The notes below the pieces were generated by a model. The model saw nothing but the letters and a program-made list of their open reading frames with translations, ran no database searches and was not told the origin of the DNA. From Paraconiothyrium sp. Pb-2020 (Eukaryota > Ascomycota > Dothideomycetes > Pleosporales > Didymosphaeriaceae), in the NCBI GenBank assembly GCA_022419385.1, contig JAJUBI010000001.1:1860001-1924000 (forward strand): a stretch of DNA of 64,000 bases. The letters are read 5' to 3'. Shown piece by piece: positions 23,373 through 34,177 of this stretch (its first letter is position 1; the number at the start of each line of letters is the position of its first letter). The position numbers and the translations under genes are program-made.

Positions 23373-24691
23373 ATGGCTACCAGCAAAGAGGAAGTGGCCG
23401 ACGCCGACGGCGTCACGGTCGTGCAGAAGATGCTGTCCGCCACCACGGGCAGCGTCTTGACGTCGCTTCTAGGTATATGTCTGTCTGCTCACGGGCAAAC
23501 GCAAGCTGATGCCGCCGTCCAGTCACGCCTCTCGACGTTGTTCGCGTCCGCCTTCAATCGCAAGCGCACATACCGACTCCGTCGTCGCATCGCCCATCCA
23601 ATACTTTCTCGGCCGGGCCGCTCACCCAATTCCGCGACCTGCACCCCAATCTTGGAATAACCACATGTTGCAGAGAAGTCTTTTGGTCAAGCAATGCGGC
23701 GCCCTTGTGCGTCGCAGGGCCGACGCTGGCTCCACTCAATCCTGCCGATGCCGCTTGCGCCGTGGAAGAGGTGGAGCGGAGAACAATCAACAGCACCTGG
23801 GACGGTCTTCGCAAGATATCACAGAACGAAGGGCTGCGCACTCTTTGGAGAGGACTGTCACCGACACTCGTTATGACCATACCCGCCAATGTCATCTACT
23901 TCGCCGGGTACGACTGGATGCGGACCGCGCAGGCCTCGCCTTTCAAACGGATGGTATCGGACGCATACATTCCTTTGATTGCCGGAGCGAGTGCCCGCGT
24001 CCTTTCCGCGATTGCCGTTAGCCCGATTGAGATGTTCCGGACAAGAATGCAGGCAGCAACTCACACGGCCACTGCTGCTGGCCACTTTAGCGAGACCATG
24101 GACGGCTTACGAGACATGGTGGCAGACAAAGGAGTCCGCAGCTTGTGGAGAGGCCTCACTCTGACGCTGTGGAGAGATGTTCCATTCTCTGCCATCTACT
24201 GGTGGGGCTATGAATATGGCCGTAATGTCATAACCGATGTGCGTGGCCGAACACAAGCCCGAAGTGACGGATCAGAGTTTCGCATGGGCCGGGGTGAAGA
24301 AAGAATAAGAAGAAGGAGCCGATCACGTAGTCGGGAGAATCAAACCGAGACCTTGGTGGACAGCTTTGTTGCCGGAGCGGGATCTGGCGCAGTAGCTGCT
24401 TTTGTTACGACACCGTTTGATGTTGGAAAAACGAGACAGCAGGTTCTTCACCATACTAAAGAGGAGGTAGGCTCGGCTGTCAAGGCTCTTCGACCGGAGG
24501 AACAATCTATGCCACGATTCCTTTGGCATATCTTCCAGGAGCAGGGTGCGTCAGGATTGTTCAAAGGCTGGACAGCCCGATGTCTCAAGGTCGCACCCGC
24601 CTGCGCAATCATGATCAGCAGCTATGAGGTTGGGAAGAAGATGGCGACCAAACTTAACGAAAGACGAGGGCGGCTGCGAGAAGATGATTAG
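23373..24691 (+). CDS. Mitochondrial carrier, MTM1/SLC25A39-like
   Basis: Inner-membrane carrier of the MTM1/SLC25A39-40 group, linked in yeast to activation of manganese superoxide dismutase and in animals to mitochondrial glutathione import. Exons 23373-23472 and 23523-24691 give about 422 aa. Three carrier repeats are visible, each with its signature: TPLDVVRVRLQSQ, SPIEMFRTRMQA and TPFDVGKTRQQVL. The last form, with Gly before Lys, and the CCREVFW segment are characteristic of this subgroup. A charged insert (GEERIRRRSRSRSRENQ) separates repeats 2 and 3. The first exon ends inside repeat 1; the intron ends GTCCAG just before TCACGCCTCTCGAC, so a naive reading frame loses the start of the first signature. 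Confidence 0.9.
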
Positions 24692-25371
24692 GCACACCTG
24701 TACGAGGCTACCGTAATTTCCACACATCAAGCCTCCACAGATACGCTTGGATATTTCAAAATTTTGCATGGTCCTAGGTTAGCGAGAGAGAATTTCTACG
24801 CCCGTCTGCATGGGGTGGCGTTTGGTCAGCGGCGGTCTGCTTTTGTATTTTCGTCTGTAACGATACCAGTGCATAATGGTTATGCATGTAATATAGTCGG
24901 CATAATTGGATGTTGAAGCAAAAGCGAATAGACAGACTTTACCACTCAAATTACGAAAGTTAAAGATATGTCAATGCTTTATCATATAACGTCTCAGCAT
25001 TGCAAAATATAACGCGATATGTCTGTTCATGCATGCGTGCAGGTCTGCAGACACCATAGGTTCGTCATCCTAGGTCAAGGTAGCTCTGACCATGCTCGCT
25101 GGCCTCCTTTTATAAAGAACGAGCTCACAAGGGACATCTAGATAACCTAAGAAGATGGTCTCTCTACACCCGATGGAAACTTGATTGGCTATAGTTATAG
25201 GACGAAAGTGCCTTGTTCCGCTCATAGTCAATTTAGTATAAGTTACGTAAGCCAGCACGTGAGCGCGCGGCGCGACCTTTTGATAGCTTTCCACGTCCTA
25301 AACAATTACCTCCGATACGTGCGCGACACCCGATCTACTCTCACGCATCGATACCTTCTCCGCCTACAAAA
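24692..25371. other. Intergenic DNA, no supported gene
   Basis: A 680-bp space between tandem plus-strand genes. The middle (about 24850-25020) is comparatively AT-rich and contains short imperfect repeats of TATGTC/CATAAT type. No RNA gene was recognised. Confidence 0.35.
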
Positions 25372-26425
25372 ATGTTCGACATCGAGGATTACGATCAAAT
25401 ATTTCCCTACGGGAGCTATGCTGAAGGCTTGCGAAGGGACATTTCAGAGTGCCAGAGCACACTCGGTGGGCGGACCTTCTTCGAGCGGCTGTTAGAACTC
25501 CTTAATATCAAATGTCAGTCGTACATACATGTTTTCAAGACAAAATCCATTGACCTCTATAGGGCGCAAGTTGTATCCCCCGAAAGGTGACGACGGATTG
25601 CGGGAACTACACAAGCGCATCTGCGAAACGCCTATAACCCTGCACTACAAACACTGCCTGATTTTCTACCTCCTCCGGGACCTTTCCCCACATTACAAGA
25701 CGAGTCCGGAGTGGGCCACCCAATTCGCGAGCTGCGTCCACCTCGAGACGCGTTTCTGGACATTCATAGAGGGCATATGGGAGCTGGATCACTTGCAATT
25801 CGATAATGCGGTCGGCCACCTGACGCACCCTTCCATCATACCTACATTTCCCGATGAAATTCTACTCACGCTAGTGAATCGGAAACATCATCAGTTGAGC
25901 GGCATGAATGAGACGGATATACTCCCGCTTGCCTACTATAATTGCGTTAAACCACCGCTTACGACCGACGCCGTTAGGCAGCCCTTTGTGAGATATCTGG
26001 CTGCAAGGAATGTGACGGAGACATACTATTGGATCCGCGCAAGACCCGAACACGAGCACAGACAACTCCTGGAGGCGCTTGTTGAGCAGACGCTCGACCA
26101 CCGGGCTTGGGGCGGTGGAGAACCCAACGAGATTGAAGTTATATACCCAAGAGAGGAGAAGGCACTCGAGCTAGTTGGCTTGCCCTTCAGTGAACAGGAG
26201 GAAGAGTGGATTGAGATTTTCTTGACTGAGGGCAAAGGGAGGACACTGAAGGGCGCGGAGGATACGGTGCTGATGAGGAAGCTTGCTATTGGCAGTCTGC
26301 AAAGCTTCGCGACTGGGAAGGGCAAACAAGGCAAGGCGCATCATGGAGTGGACTGGAAGATCCTGAAAGATGGAGTGAAGAAAGGTCTGGGTCCAAGGCA
26401 AGGCGAGCAAGGCTTCAAGGCTTAA
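25372..26425 (+). CDS. ELYS-domain protein (nuclear pore assembly type)
   Basis: Exons 25372-25513 and 25563-26425 join as IKW|RKLYPPKGDDGL and give about 334 aa. The protein resembles the ELYS-like domain of fungal nuclear-pore proteins (S. pombe Ely5 and relatives). Its helical core reads KHCLIFYLLRDLSPHY, FIEGIWELDHLQFDNAVGHL, THPSIIPTFPDEILLTLV, and further on AYYNCVKPPLTTDAVRQPFV and LLEALVEQTLDH. Such proteins associate with the Nup107-160 outer ring complex. The C-terminus is basic (GKGKQGKAHHGVDWKILKDG) without a clear AT-hook. The intron donor is GTCAGT. The assignment rests on pattern similarity only. Confidence 0.75.
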
Positions 26426-26634
26426 ACCAACTAGCTGGTGAATGGGCACTCTGCATACAGCATGACTAACCTGGATGGGCGGGAGGGAATAACGGGAGAC
26501 GAACCCTGTGATTCGCCCGGCACTAGAAAAGTGCTCCCTGACAGCTTGCGTTGTCACCCAGCTACGTGGTAAGACACAACGATGTCTCGAGGCCGACGCA
26601 CAAACCTGAGTTGGCTCAAGATCAAACATCAGCT

Positions 26635-26988
26635 TCACAAGAGTTTTCGATATCTCTCTTTTAAAAATCTCTCAAATGAGTACAGTAATGTGTGATAGGT
26701 TGAAGGACGCTCTGACACGGGCAAATGCAGGATGTCGGTGATGTGAGGAAGCAAGTCCTCAACACGGAGTGCCAAGCAAAGGATGAAAAGGTGTGGCTCA
26801 TTGGCATCTTGATGCGCAAGGATGGCCTGTGCACTAAACGAAATTGCAGACGAGGCGGGGTATGATGTCAAGAGGCTAGATAAGACGCAAGCAAATACTG
26901 AAGACGATGATTTCGAGACGGCGGGGAAGTGCTCGCATCTCCGTGTAGTCGGGTCCGTAAATTGCATATGCGTGGGCAACAATAGCAC
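26635..26988 (-). CDS. Uncertain hypothetical ORF
   Basis: A 117-codon minus-strand frame with a plausible protein-like composition in its second half (HLFILCLALRVEDLLPHITD, then YSFERFLKERYRKLL). It lies convergent to the ELYS-domain gene. I do not recognise a family. It may be one exon of a small spliced gene or a chance frame; neighbouring frames at 26171-26634 on the same strand are antisense to the ELYS gene and not credible. Confidence 0.25.
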   Translation of the reverse strand: MLLLPTHMQFTDPTTRRCEHFPAVSKSSSSVFACVLSSLLTSYPASSAISFSAQAILAHQDANEPHLFILCLALRVEDLLPHITDILHLPVSERPSTYHTLLYSFERFLKERYRKLL

Positions 26989-27472
26989 AGCCAGGGCACT
27001 ACGTAGGTGTACAAGTGTACTTTATAGGAATTGCTCTTGCGACTGGGGAGCATCCGCTGTTAGTCCTTGCTCCTAAGCTCGTTTTCATCGTCGATTTTCT
27101 AGATTAGTAGTCGTGACGGAGAATTCCCTCTCCTGTATCTTATCAGCATACACATACGACTGTAGGGCGCCTTGTACTCCCTACGAGAATCCTCTCTAAA
27201 GTGGCAATCGTGATCTAGTCGAGCTTGAGTGGGGGTGGGGGCGTAGATTCAAGCAGTTTTCCCACCACCATAAGCGGGATCTGTTCGTGGACTCCGAACA
27301 TCTCGACAGCGTCACGTAGAAGCTTTACTACGTTAGCATCAGCTCCGTCCTAGTGAGACTCGTTGCATTGCGAAAACTTCGAGGGGGGGTCAAGTGCATA
27401 ATAAACGCCGTTTCGTCTTCGCTAACCAGGATCTTGAACAGGTGTTGCTTAGAATAATGGCGATATGTTATT
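26989..27472. other. Intergenic DNA left of MITE B
   Basis: No gene or RNA feature supported. All frames are broken by stop codons. A G-rich run GTGGGGGTGGGGGCG occurs at about 27229-27243. Confidence 0.35.
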
Positions 27473-27734
27473 ATCGCCTCCACAAGTTTTCCGGCCACCG
27501 CCCATGGGAGAAGAAAGGCAAAGTAGAGATCGTAAATGTCTGGTTAATTCTAATTACTCCATAATAGGCTCTATTAGCTGTCCAACGTTTGTTAACCTAT
27601 ATCCAGTCCCACATAACCTCTACTGAAGCTAGATAGCAAATCACATATATATATATATATATACTAGACAAACAGAATCTCTACTTTGCGTTTTCTTCTC
27701 CCACGCACCGGTAGCTTTTCAATAACTGCATCGA
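27473..27734 (-). mobile_element. MITE, copy B (inverted relative to A and C)
   Basis: A diverged, shorter (about 262 bp) member of the same family. The left end has CCCATGGGAGAAGAAAGGCA followed by AAGTAGAGAT; the right end has ATCTCTACTTTGCGTTTTCT followed by TCTCCCACGC, its near reverse complement. The interior phrases AATAGGCTCTATTAGCTG and GTCTGGTTAATTCTAATTAC match the reverse complement of the interior of copy C, so the element is in the opposite orientation. Boundaries are approximate. Confidence 0.65.
27645..27663. repeat. (AT)n microsatellite inside MITE B
   Basis: About nine AT dinucleotide units in a row follow TCAC. The run lies where copies A and C have related but non-repetitive sequence (GTGATTCAC or TATAGTATATAA), so it probably arose by slippage after insertion. 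Confidence 0.8.
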
Positions 27735-28579
27735 AATATTATATTACAGGCTGACAATTGACTAGGCAGGCAAAAGTACTGAACAGTACTAATCCTCTAT
27801 AATATAGTGTTATATATAGGATCCAACTCTGACTTGCGCCACTCCGCTCGCCTTTATAGTCATCATTGCTTTCATCGCCCCTCGAGCTCGTCTTTCGCAA
27901 TCACGAGCAGTGGCCTCTCGGTTCGCACGAAGTCCTTAGCGCTGTCTTTATTAAACACAGTGTTGAGAGTTGGACAAGACTGAGCGACGCAAGATAGTAT
28001 AAGAAGTGCAACTACACTCGTCGAACGTACATAGGCTTCACCTGAGGCCCAGAGAAGACAAACCAATCTTGTCTATGAAACGTCAATGATTTCTTCTAAG
28101 CATTTGCTGTGGCCACGTGTGTCCTCACATCGCCCCAGGAAATTAAGGCTCATCTGCTCCCAACTAATAGCGTAGCTCGAGCTATCATCATTTATCATGT
28201 ACAATGTCCCGAGATCCGCCCCAGCCAAGATTGGAGCACCAGGGCAAAACGATAGCATGCGTCACCACGCAGGCCATACTTACAGGAGCAAACCTCTACC
28301 CAAGTCTACTCAACAGCAATATCCTTTTCGGCGTCAATAGTCCGCTGGAATCATAGTCAACACTCTGCTCTATCATCAAGGACATCACCATGTTAAGACT
28401 AGTCCTTGTTGGTACTGAATGAGGAAGTTCGCAATTTCGTAAGACTAGTATCTGGCATAATCCGTTTCCTTTACGCCCAAAGACCACCTCGCTTTCAGCG
28501 CACCGAGAGCCCTAAGATACGAAAAAAAGAACAGAAAAGGTCGTTAAACATTATCAAGCCCTGCTCAACCTCAGTTTTT
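27735..28579. other. Intergenic DNA right of MITE B
   Basis: About 850 bp without a supported gene. The first 100 bp is AT-rich. Small minus-strand frames (60-64 codons) at 27872-28487 have no family resemblance. The stretch next to 28579 is the 3' region of the ASPM-like gene. Confidence 0.4.
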
Positions 28580-31500
28580 CTACCAACCTCCCCTCACCCT
28601 CCTCACCTTCTCCTTGCCACCGACCTTACCCCCGGTAATCCTCCTAGCCCACCTCCGAATCGCCCAACCCCTCGCCAAACTCTGGAACAGCACAGCATGT
28701 GCCTCTAACTCCTCCTTCCTCCGCTCCAACGCAGCTCTCCACCTCCTCTGCACCAGCACCGTAGCATGCAACAATCGTTCACGTGCCTGCGCAACGACGG
28801 CGGCCTCGCGAGCAATGTGTGCCTTGATCATGCGCTGGCGGAGGGAGCGGCACGCGAGGCGGGCGCGGTAGGCTCGCTGGATGGTGGAAGCGGCGCGATG
28901 CGTGATCTTGAGGGGGAGGAGGCGGCTAGCGAGGAAGGAGAGGGTGAGGAGAGTGAAGTCTTTCGAAGGGATAGAGGTCTTTGGCGAGGCGAACAGCGCG
29001 ACGAAGGACGTGGAACAGCCTGTTGCTTTGAGTTTCGCTGCTAGGCTGAGAGAAGTTGTGGTGCCGAGCAGCGTTGCAGGGAGATAGGTGTCCACAATTG
29101 CCTCGAATATCTTAGGACTCGAGAAGGAAGTTGTGAGATTTGTGACGTGGAGACCGCGCGTACGGGCGGCGCAGCGAGCCCAGGACAGGAGGAGGCGCTT
29201 GTGGTGTTCAAGGCTTGTGAGCTCTGAAGCTGGCTCGTCATCTTCGGAGTCTAAATTGCGCTGCCCGTAGTTGTCCCTCCTGGCGTACCACGCATCCCTG
29301 AAACTCTCGATCTCCTTTGTGAGCAGTCCCCAATCGACTAGAGTTCCCAAGCCGTGCTTGCCTATGAGCGACCACAGAAACGACAAGGTTCTCTCGCGGT
29401 GGCCGTCCACTATGTCTTCTGGGGTCATGCCACCGACGACTTGGATTGGAAGATCCCGTACTCCGTCAAGAGCCGCAAGGGCGATCTGCACGTTGTAGAG
29501 TTTTTGTGCGCGGCTGATGCAGGGATATTTCAGGTGCTGGGAAAGCACCCAGCTGTCCCTTGACGTGAGATCTACAGCACTATGAAGGACGTCACCAGTC
29601 GGCATGGTAATCGTGACAGTATCCTCCTGCTGTGCTGCGAGCATAGTGTTTGAGTAGAGTAGAAGCTCGACCAAGCGGGTCAGAGCCACACCATCGCGGA
29701 GGTCGATCGCGATATTGTCGATGTGGTATGTGTGCTCCTGCAAAAGGTATTGAACGTGCTCGACTTTATAGTCCAGATACCCCAACGAGCGAGTGATGTC
29801 GCCATGTGCGGGAAGAAGCATGGTAGACAAAGCATGCAAGACATCGGTAGAGGTCTTATAGAGCGAAGTCGACTGGAAAAGACAACCGGAGAGCGCATCG
29901 GCACTCTTGGCCTTGTCGAGAAGGATTACTAGCATTAAGCTGCGGAGCGCAGTGCGTCTCCAGGACCAACCCTGTGAGCCGAAGTCATCACCATTGTCAC
30001 CCCGAGCGATACTTGCTATGCTGCCCATGCCACTCCTAACACGGACAGCGTCTTCGTTGCGGATCAGGAAGGTGTCGAGAAATTGTTCGATGGCCCGTCG
30101 TTCAGCTCGCATCACCCGAGAGCCGTCATCCGAATTGGTAGACCCGCTTGACAGCCTCGACGGAATGTTGAGCTGACGTCCAACGATAGCCTCAGCGGCA
30201 ACTCGTAGCGTATTGAGGTCGTATGTCTTCACCCACAAGTTGAGGAATTTTTTTCGCAGGCCGACATCATCTTTGAGGCGTAGAGTTTGTGCCAGGAGGT
30301 CCTTTGGGATGCTCAAGGCGCCATACTGTAGCGAAGCCTGCAATCGCTTGTGCAAGGATGCTATTGAAGGGCCGTGATATATGTCGAGCAGTCTTCTTCT
30401 GAGTTGCCCCGCGCTTTGCTCTGCATTGGGGTCCTTGATGGTCGAGTCGAACATGGAGTTGATAAGCTGGGTGATGGCAATCTCCTGATAGGTGAGCCAA
30501 TTGTCCTCGTATAGTTCAGGTCGAGCAAGGTTCTCAGTCAAGACGGGATAATTTGCTCTCGCTGGCGCTCGTTTCCCAACCTCATGCATCAACGTGATCG
30601 TGGTCGGTCCTCGTTCTACTTTCCTCCGGCGGAGCGCTGTTGGTGGGGATCGGTCTGTGTGGAATGGAGAGGAAGAGGACAACACAGTGCTAGACTTTGA
30701 AGATGCGCGGCTCTTCACAGTCCGCACGGATGACTTCGTCGTTGTCGAAGTGCGCGTAGAAGTTGTACGGATAGACGATGCAGCGCTGTCCGCTTTTGCC
30801 TTGATCGATTTGGCGGGTGATCCATCGTGGCTTAGTTGGGGTCGCAACCGCTTGTGCGTGCCTTCGGTCTTGGTCCTCGCCTGTGAGCTTGATTCCGATA
30901 CTTTGCTGCTGAAATGCACCCTGGACGATTTCTGTGCGGGCTGCTTCTGCTCTTCTCTGCCAAAGTTGAACTCGATATGCGTGCCAGCCTTGCCCTCAAA
31001 CACTTGCATTCCAGGCGGGACATTCTCCTTTCCACCGCCTTGGCCGTGTATGTCTTGGGAGAGCGAATGGCTTTGACGCGCCGTCTGCAGCAGTGGTGCA
31101 CGCTTCGGAGGCGCAGCAAGAGACTTGCGCAGGGCTTTCTTCTCCTGCTTCAGCGCAGGTACCAGATTTTCAGCCTCCTCTTCTGACAGGGTGACCAGTT
31201 CCAGCCCAGTATCGGGCGAATACTCTCGCGGGTTTCGTGGCTTGTGCGTGGGTTGTCCAGGGTGAATGGTAAATACGGATGTATCATCAGATGGAACGTA
31301 TATAGTCCTTCGCCTTGGGTCCTTCTTGGGTCCTTGCTTCCGCAACTCCCTCTTGTCTAAAACCACCTCTTGCAGTTGCACCGTAGGGTTCTCGTCACCA
31401 GCATGTCTATCCGTCGCAAGCTGCGAAACTCGTCTCCTCTGTGGCTTCTGTGGGTGGAGCTCCTTCACTTGCGGCGCTGCTATGTGTATCTTTTGCGCCT

Positions 31501-31882
31501 TGTGCGCCAAAAGGTTGTTTTTCGTCTCAACTCCTGAAGGCACGACAGACGCTCGACTGCGCCTTTTTGTTTCGAAAGTGACCTGCTCGTCCTCTTGCGC
31601 GACATCTTCGAAGATATCTAAACTGGGATTGAATGATGACTTGCGCATGCTGCGCGTGGGTCGCCTGGGTTTCGCATGGCGCAGTCCTGCCTGTAACTCT
31701 GTGGTATATTCGATATTGGCGGTGGTGTCGCCGTCAAGCGAGTAGGCGGGCGCGTACATGGATGTGCGACGGCCAGCATGGTCGTTGTAGCGATGGCTTG
31801 CGAAGGAGAGGTGCGGCGCAGGGCACGGCGTGCTCTCTGCGAAACGACGCATGGTGGGCCGTTTGAAGAAAGGTTCGTGCAT
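28580..31882 (-). CDS. ASPM-like protein, CH domain and IQ motifs
   Basis: Large single-exon protein of 1100 aa resembling fungal abnormal-spindle (ASPM) homologues, which bind calmodulin and act at spindle poles. The first ~430 residues are disordered and Ser/Arg-rich, with likely phosphorylation sites (RTSTRTSTTTKSSVRTVKSR). A helical region follows (NWLTYQEIAITQLINSMFD). The calponin-homology part includes SLGYLDYKVEHVQYLLQEHT, DGVALTRLVELLL and SRAQKLYNVQIALAALDGV. The C-terminal ~130 residues carry IQ-type repeats: AASTIQRAYRARLACRSLRQ, then TVLVQRRWRAALERR, then AVLFQSLARGWAIRRW. A second in-frame Met (MRRFAEST) ten codons in is an alternative start. Vertebrate ASPM has far more IQ repeats; three or so is normal for fungi. 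Confidence 0.85.
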   Translation of the reverse strand: MHEPFFKRPTMRRFAESTPCPAPHLSFASHRYNDHAGRRTSMYAPAYSLDGDTTANIEYTTELQAGLRHAKPRRPTRSMRKSSFNPSLDIFEDVAQEDEQVTFETKRRSRASVVPSGVETKNNLLAHKAQKIHIAAPQVKELHPQKPQRRRVSQLATDRHAGDENPTVQLQEVVLDKRELRKQGPKKDPRRRTIYVPSDDTSVFTIHPGQPTHKPRNPREYSPDTGLELVTLSEEEAENLVPALKQEKKALRKSLAAPPKRAPLLQTARQSHSLSQDIHGQGGGKENVPPGMQVFEGKAGTHIEFNFGREEQKQPAQKSSRVHFSSKVSESSSQARTKTEGTHKRLRPQLSHDGSPAKSIKAKADSAASSIRTTSTRTSTTTKSSVRTVKSRASSKSSTVLSSSSPFHTDRSPPTALRRRKVERGPTTITLMHEVGKRAPARANYPVLTENLARPELYEDNWLTYQEIAITQLINSMFDSTIKDPNAEQSAGQLRRRLLDIYHGPSIASLHKRLQASLQYGALSIPKDLLAQTLRLKDDVGLRKKFLNLWVKTYDLNTLRVAAEAIVGRQLNIPSRLSSGSTNSDDGSRVMRAERRAIEQFLDTFLIRNEDAVRVRSGMGSIASIARGDNGDDFGSQGWSWRRTALRSLMLVILLDKAKSADALSGCLFQSTSLYKTSTDVLHALSTMLLPAHGDITRSLGYLDYKVEHVQYLLQEHTYHIDNIAIDLRDGVALTRLVELLLYSNTMLAAQQEDTVTITMPTGDVLHSAVDLTSRDSWVLSQHLKYPCISRAQKLYNVQIALAALDGVRDLPIQVVGGMTPEDIVDGHRERTLSFLWSLIGKHGLGTLVDWGLLTKEIESFRDAWYARRDNYGQRNLDSEDDEPASELTSLEHHKRLLLSWARCAARTRGLHVTNLTTSFSSPKIFEAIVDTYLPATLLGTTTSLSLAAKLKATGCSTSFVALFASPKTSIPSKDFTLLTLSFLASRLLPLKITHRAASTIQRAYRARLACRSLRQRMIKAHIAREAAVVAQARERLLHATVLVQRRWRAALERRKEELEAHAVLFQSLARGWAIRRWARRITGGKVGGKEKVRRVRGGW

Positions 31883-32531
31883 GTGTCAAGGTCAAGTCCT
31901 GCGGTTCAAGGAAAGGGTCGACTGAACGTGACGGGAGAAAGCCGTTGGCGCTTGGCCCCGAAAGGCACAGACGCGTCCTGTTTTGCCGTCTGGAGCGCCG
32001 TTGCGACGGGCAACCACGCCAGACCCAGACTCCACACCTCTCCACTGGATCCGCAACCAACCTTGAACCTGTGCCTTACTCTAGGATGGTTGCTATACTC
32101 GCTTTGCATCTCAGAACTATTTAGGAATTTCGTTCGGACGCAATACGCAATACGAGCATTCCTCCGCCCAGCCTCGCAACGCCCCCTCGCCCGCCCTTGC
32201 GCCGTTTAGAAGCATCATCGGTTTTGCTGGTTCTCGTGGTCGTCTGCACTCGTGGTTGCTCAGTCCCATCATCCACCTTGCTCGGTCGTAAATATGGTAA
32301 AGCGAAATCAACCATATCTCCGTCGCCGCTCTTCGAGATCCGATAGCATTCGGAGGTTATATATTGCATTTGGCTTGCGGACACATTCGACATCATTAAT
32401 AACTTATTACATAGTGAGCTGCGTATTTGCATGGTAAGAATGTTCGATTTCTACCTGACGAGCCCAGAAACTTCAAACCCTTCCGAAAGACGCCAGCATA
32501 TACAACCTTCCAACTCCAACTTCGCACCATA
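31883..32531. other. Intergenic DNA, ASPM-like gene promoter
   Basis: No supported gene. The right part is the 3' region of the next minus-strand gene and the left part the upstream region of the ASPM-like gene. Several frames overlap antisense to each other without recognisable content. Confidence 0.4.
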
Positions 32532-33188
32532 CTACTCAAATGTGTCCCCTCTTTTCGGCCTCTTTGCAGACGGCCACTCCAATCTCTCGCCCTTGATCAT
32601 TCTCTTCCGAATTCCATCGAATCTTTTACGAGCATTATTTGTATCTTTCTCATCGCCCACGTACGCAACATAGCCAATGAAATCATCCGCAACTCTCTGG
32701 GCCTGAAGCCACAACTCCTGGCTTGTCTTCAACAGCGTCGCAATCTGCTCGCTCATTTTGAGGGTTCTGAGGGTGACTTCTGCGTCGATTTCTGCTTGAT
32801 TTGGTCCTTCATTCTCTTCGTCTACTTCAGCGTTCTCGTCACAGGAGTCTTGGGCATTTTGAGTCTTTCTCTCCGCTGCATACTTGGCGAGGTTAGGAAA
32901 CCTAGGTGGTGGACGAGCTTTCTCCTGTTTGTAGCCATCCTTTGAGTAGCCATCCTTTGATGTATTGTTCTGTACTACCTTTGATGACTCGTACCAGGAC
33001 GAAGCAGCTTTGTCGTTGGCGTCGCCAGCCGTGCCTTGCTGTTTTTCATATTTCAACGCCTCATCAATGTCTATCATCCCTTCCACCTTCTCTGGCGCAC
33101 GCCTGACTCTTTTCTCGTTCTTCGGAGAAACAGCCTCGGATTTTTTCTTTCGAGCTGGAGTGTCATAGTGAGTTCTGCTACGAGCCAT
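32532..33188 (-). CDS. Hypothetical charged protein
   Basis: Single-exon protein of 218 aa that I cannot assign. The first ~45 residues are basic (MARSRTHYDTPARKKKSEAV), suggesting nuclear localisation. A short tandem repeat SKDGYSKDGYKQEK follows, from a direct DNA repeat near 32935-32960. Then comes an acidic stretch (DENAEVDEENEGPNQAEIDAE) and a helical C-terminal region (LRTLKMSEQIATLLKTSQEL) that could form a coiled coil, ending KRMIKGERLEWPSAKRPKRG, a second basic motif. The ATG context and uninterrupted length support a real gene; its role is unknown. Confidence 0.6.
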   Translation of the reverse strand: MARSRTHYDTPARKKKSEAVSPKNEKRVRRAPEKVEGMIDIDEALKYEKQQGTAGDANDKAASSWYESSKVVQNNTSKDGYSKDGYKQEKARPPPRFPNLAKYAAERKTQNAQDSCDENAEVDEENEGPNQAEIDAEVTLRTLKMSEQIATLLKTSQELWLQAQRVADDFIGYVAYVGDEKDTNNARKRFDGIRKRMIKGERLEWPSAKRPKRGDTFE

Positions 33189-33484
33189 GTTGTATGTTCG
33201 AAAGGAGTTTTTGTCAGGAAGAGTTGTAAACTACGTTGTGTTGGAGAATTTAGGTCAAGATTAGAGCGCGTCTTATACGCGTTGCTTGTGTTTGCGGATT
33301 GGTCACGACTAAAAGTAGGGTTTGTGTGCATATGTTTGTCTGTCAAGAGCAAAACCTGTATAACAGGGGTGCACATGGCAATATTTTTGATCTGATGGAC
33401 GGGATATACGAGGTGCCAACTTGCTTGCTTAATGAATCGGCGAAGTCATGCGACATTGACGGCAAAGCGTGTAGGGAGACGCTC

Positions 33485-33800
33485 ATCGGTGCTTCTCATG
33501 AGTTTTGTGCCCACGTCCCATGGGAACAGAAAAGGAAAAGTGGAGATTCTTGTCCATTTTACATGTCTAGTGAATTCTAATTACTATCACTATGTATGTG
33601 ATTCACTATCTGGCTTTAGTTAACCTATATCTAGTCCTATATTACCTCTCCTATTCCCATGTCACCTCTACTAACATTAGGCAGCTAATTGAGCCTGTTA
33701 CATACCAGTTAGAATCTACTAGACATGTGAACTAGTTAAAAATCTCCACTTTGCCTTTTCTGTTCCCATGGGACGTGGGCACAAAACTTATGAGAACGAT
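33485..33800 (+). mobile_element. MITE, copy C (best preserved)
   Basis: About 316 bp with near-perfect terminal inverted repeats of over 50 bp. The left arm includes GAGTTTTGTGCCCACGTCCC, then ATGGGAACAGAAAAGGAAAA and GTGGAGATT. The right arm includes AATCTCCACTTTGCCTTTTC, then TGTTCCCATGGGACGTGGGC and ACAAAACTTATGAG. Within the arms only two mismatches are seen over roughly 56 bp. The AT-rich interior has GGCAGCTAATTGAGCCTG and CCTATATCTAGTCCTATATT, shared with copies A and B. There is no coding capacity. The high arm identity implies the most recent activity of the three copies. Exact termini and target duplication remain uncertain. Confidence 0.85.
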
Positions 33801-34177
33801 AATAGTATTGTAGACGAACGAGACTGATCCAACTCCGGAATTAAGATGTCCACTGTAAAGAGATGATTGGATCCTCTGTAGTTGGCACAATGGTACTACG
33901 GCTCCGAAGGAGTTGATTTTCTTTCACTACTGGCACCCAATATAGAGGTAGTAGTGCTATATAATTGTTACACCATTATACAATATCAAGTATTCAAGCA
34001 CAGAGACTATCTACCTCGGCTCGCAATACGAATCGTATCACGGACTCCACCGCTGTCACCTGGTACGTCGTTGCATCGTCAAGACACACCAACACAACAC
34101 AGCCCTAATTACTCTTCTATCTAATTCGGAGCCGCCAACCTCTGCATTTTCGTCATCTGCTTCGTGGCTACATGTGC
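33801..34177. other. Intergenic DNA right of MITE C
   Basis: No gene supported; a moderately AT-rich sequence with broken frames between the MITE and the decayed gene. Confidence 0.35.

Noticed and set aside
26171..26634. A 155-codon minus-strand frame
   Set aside because: It is mostly antisense to the ELYS-domain gene and has no independent support.
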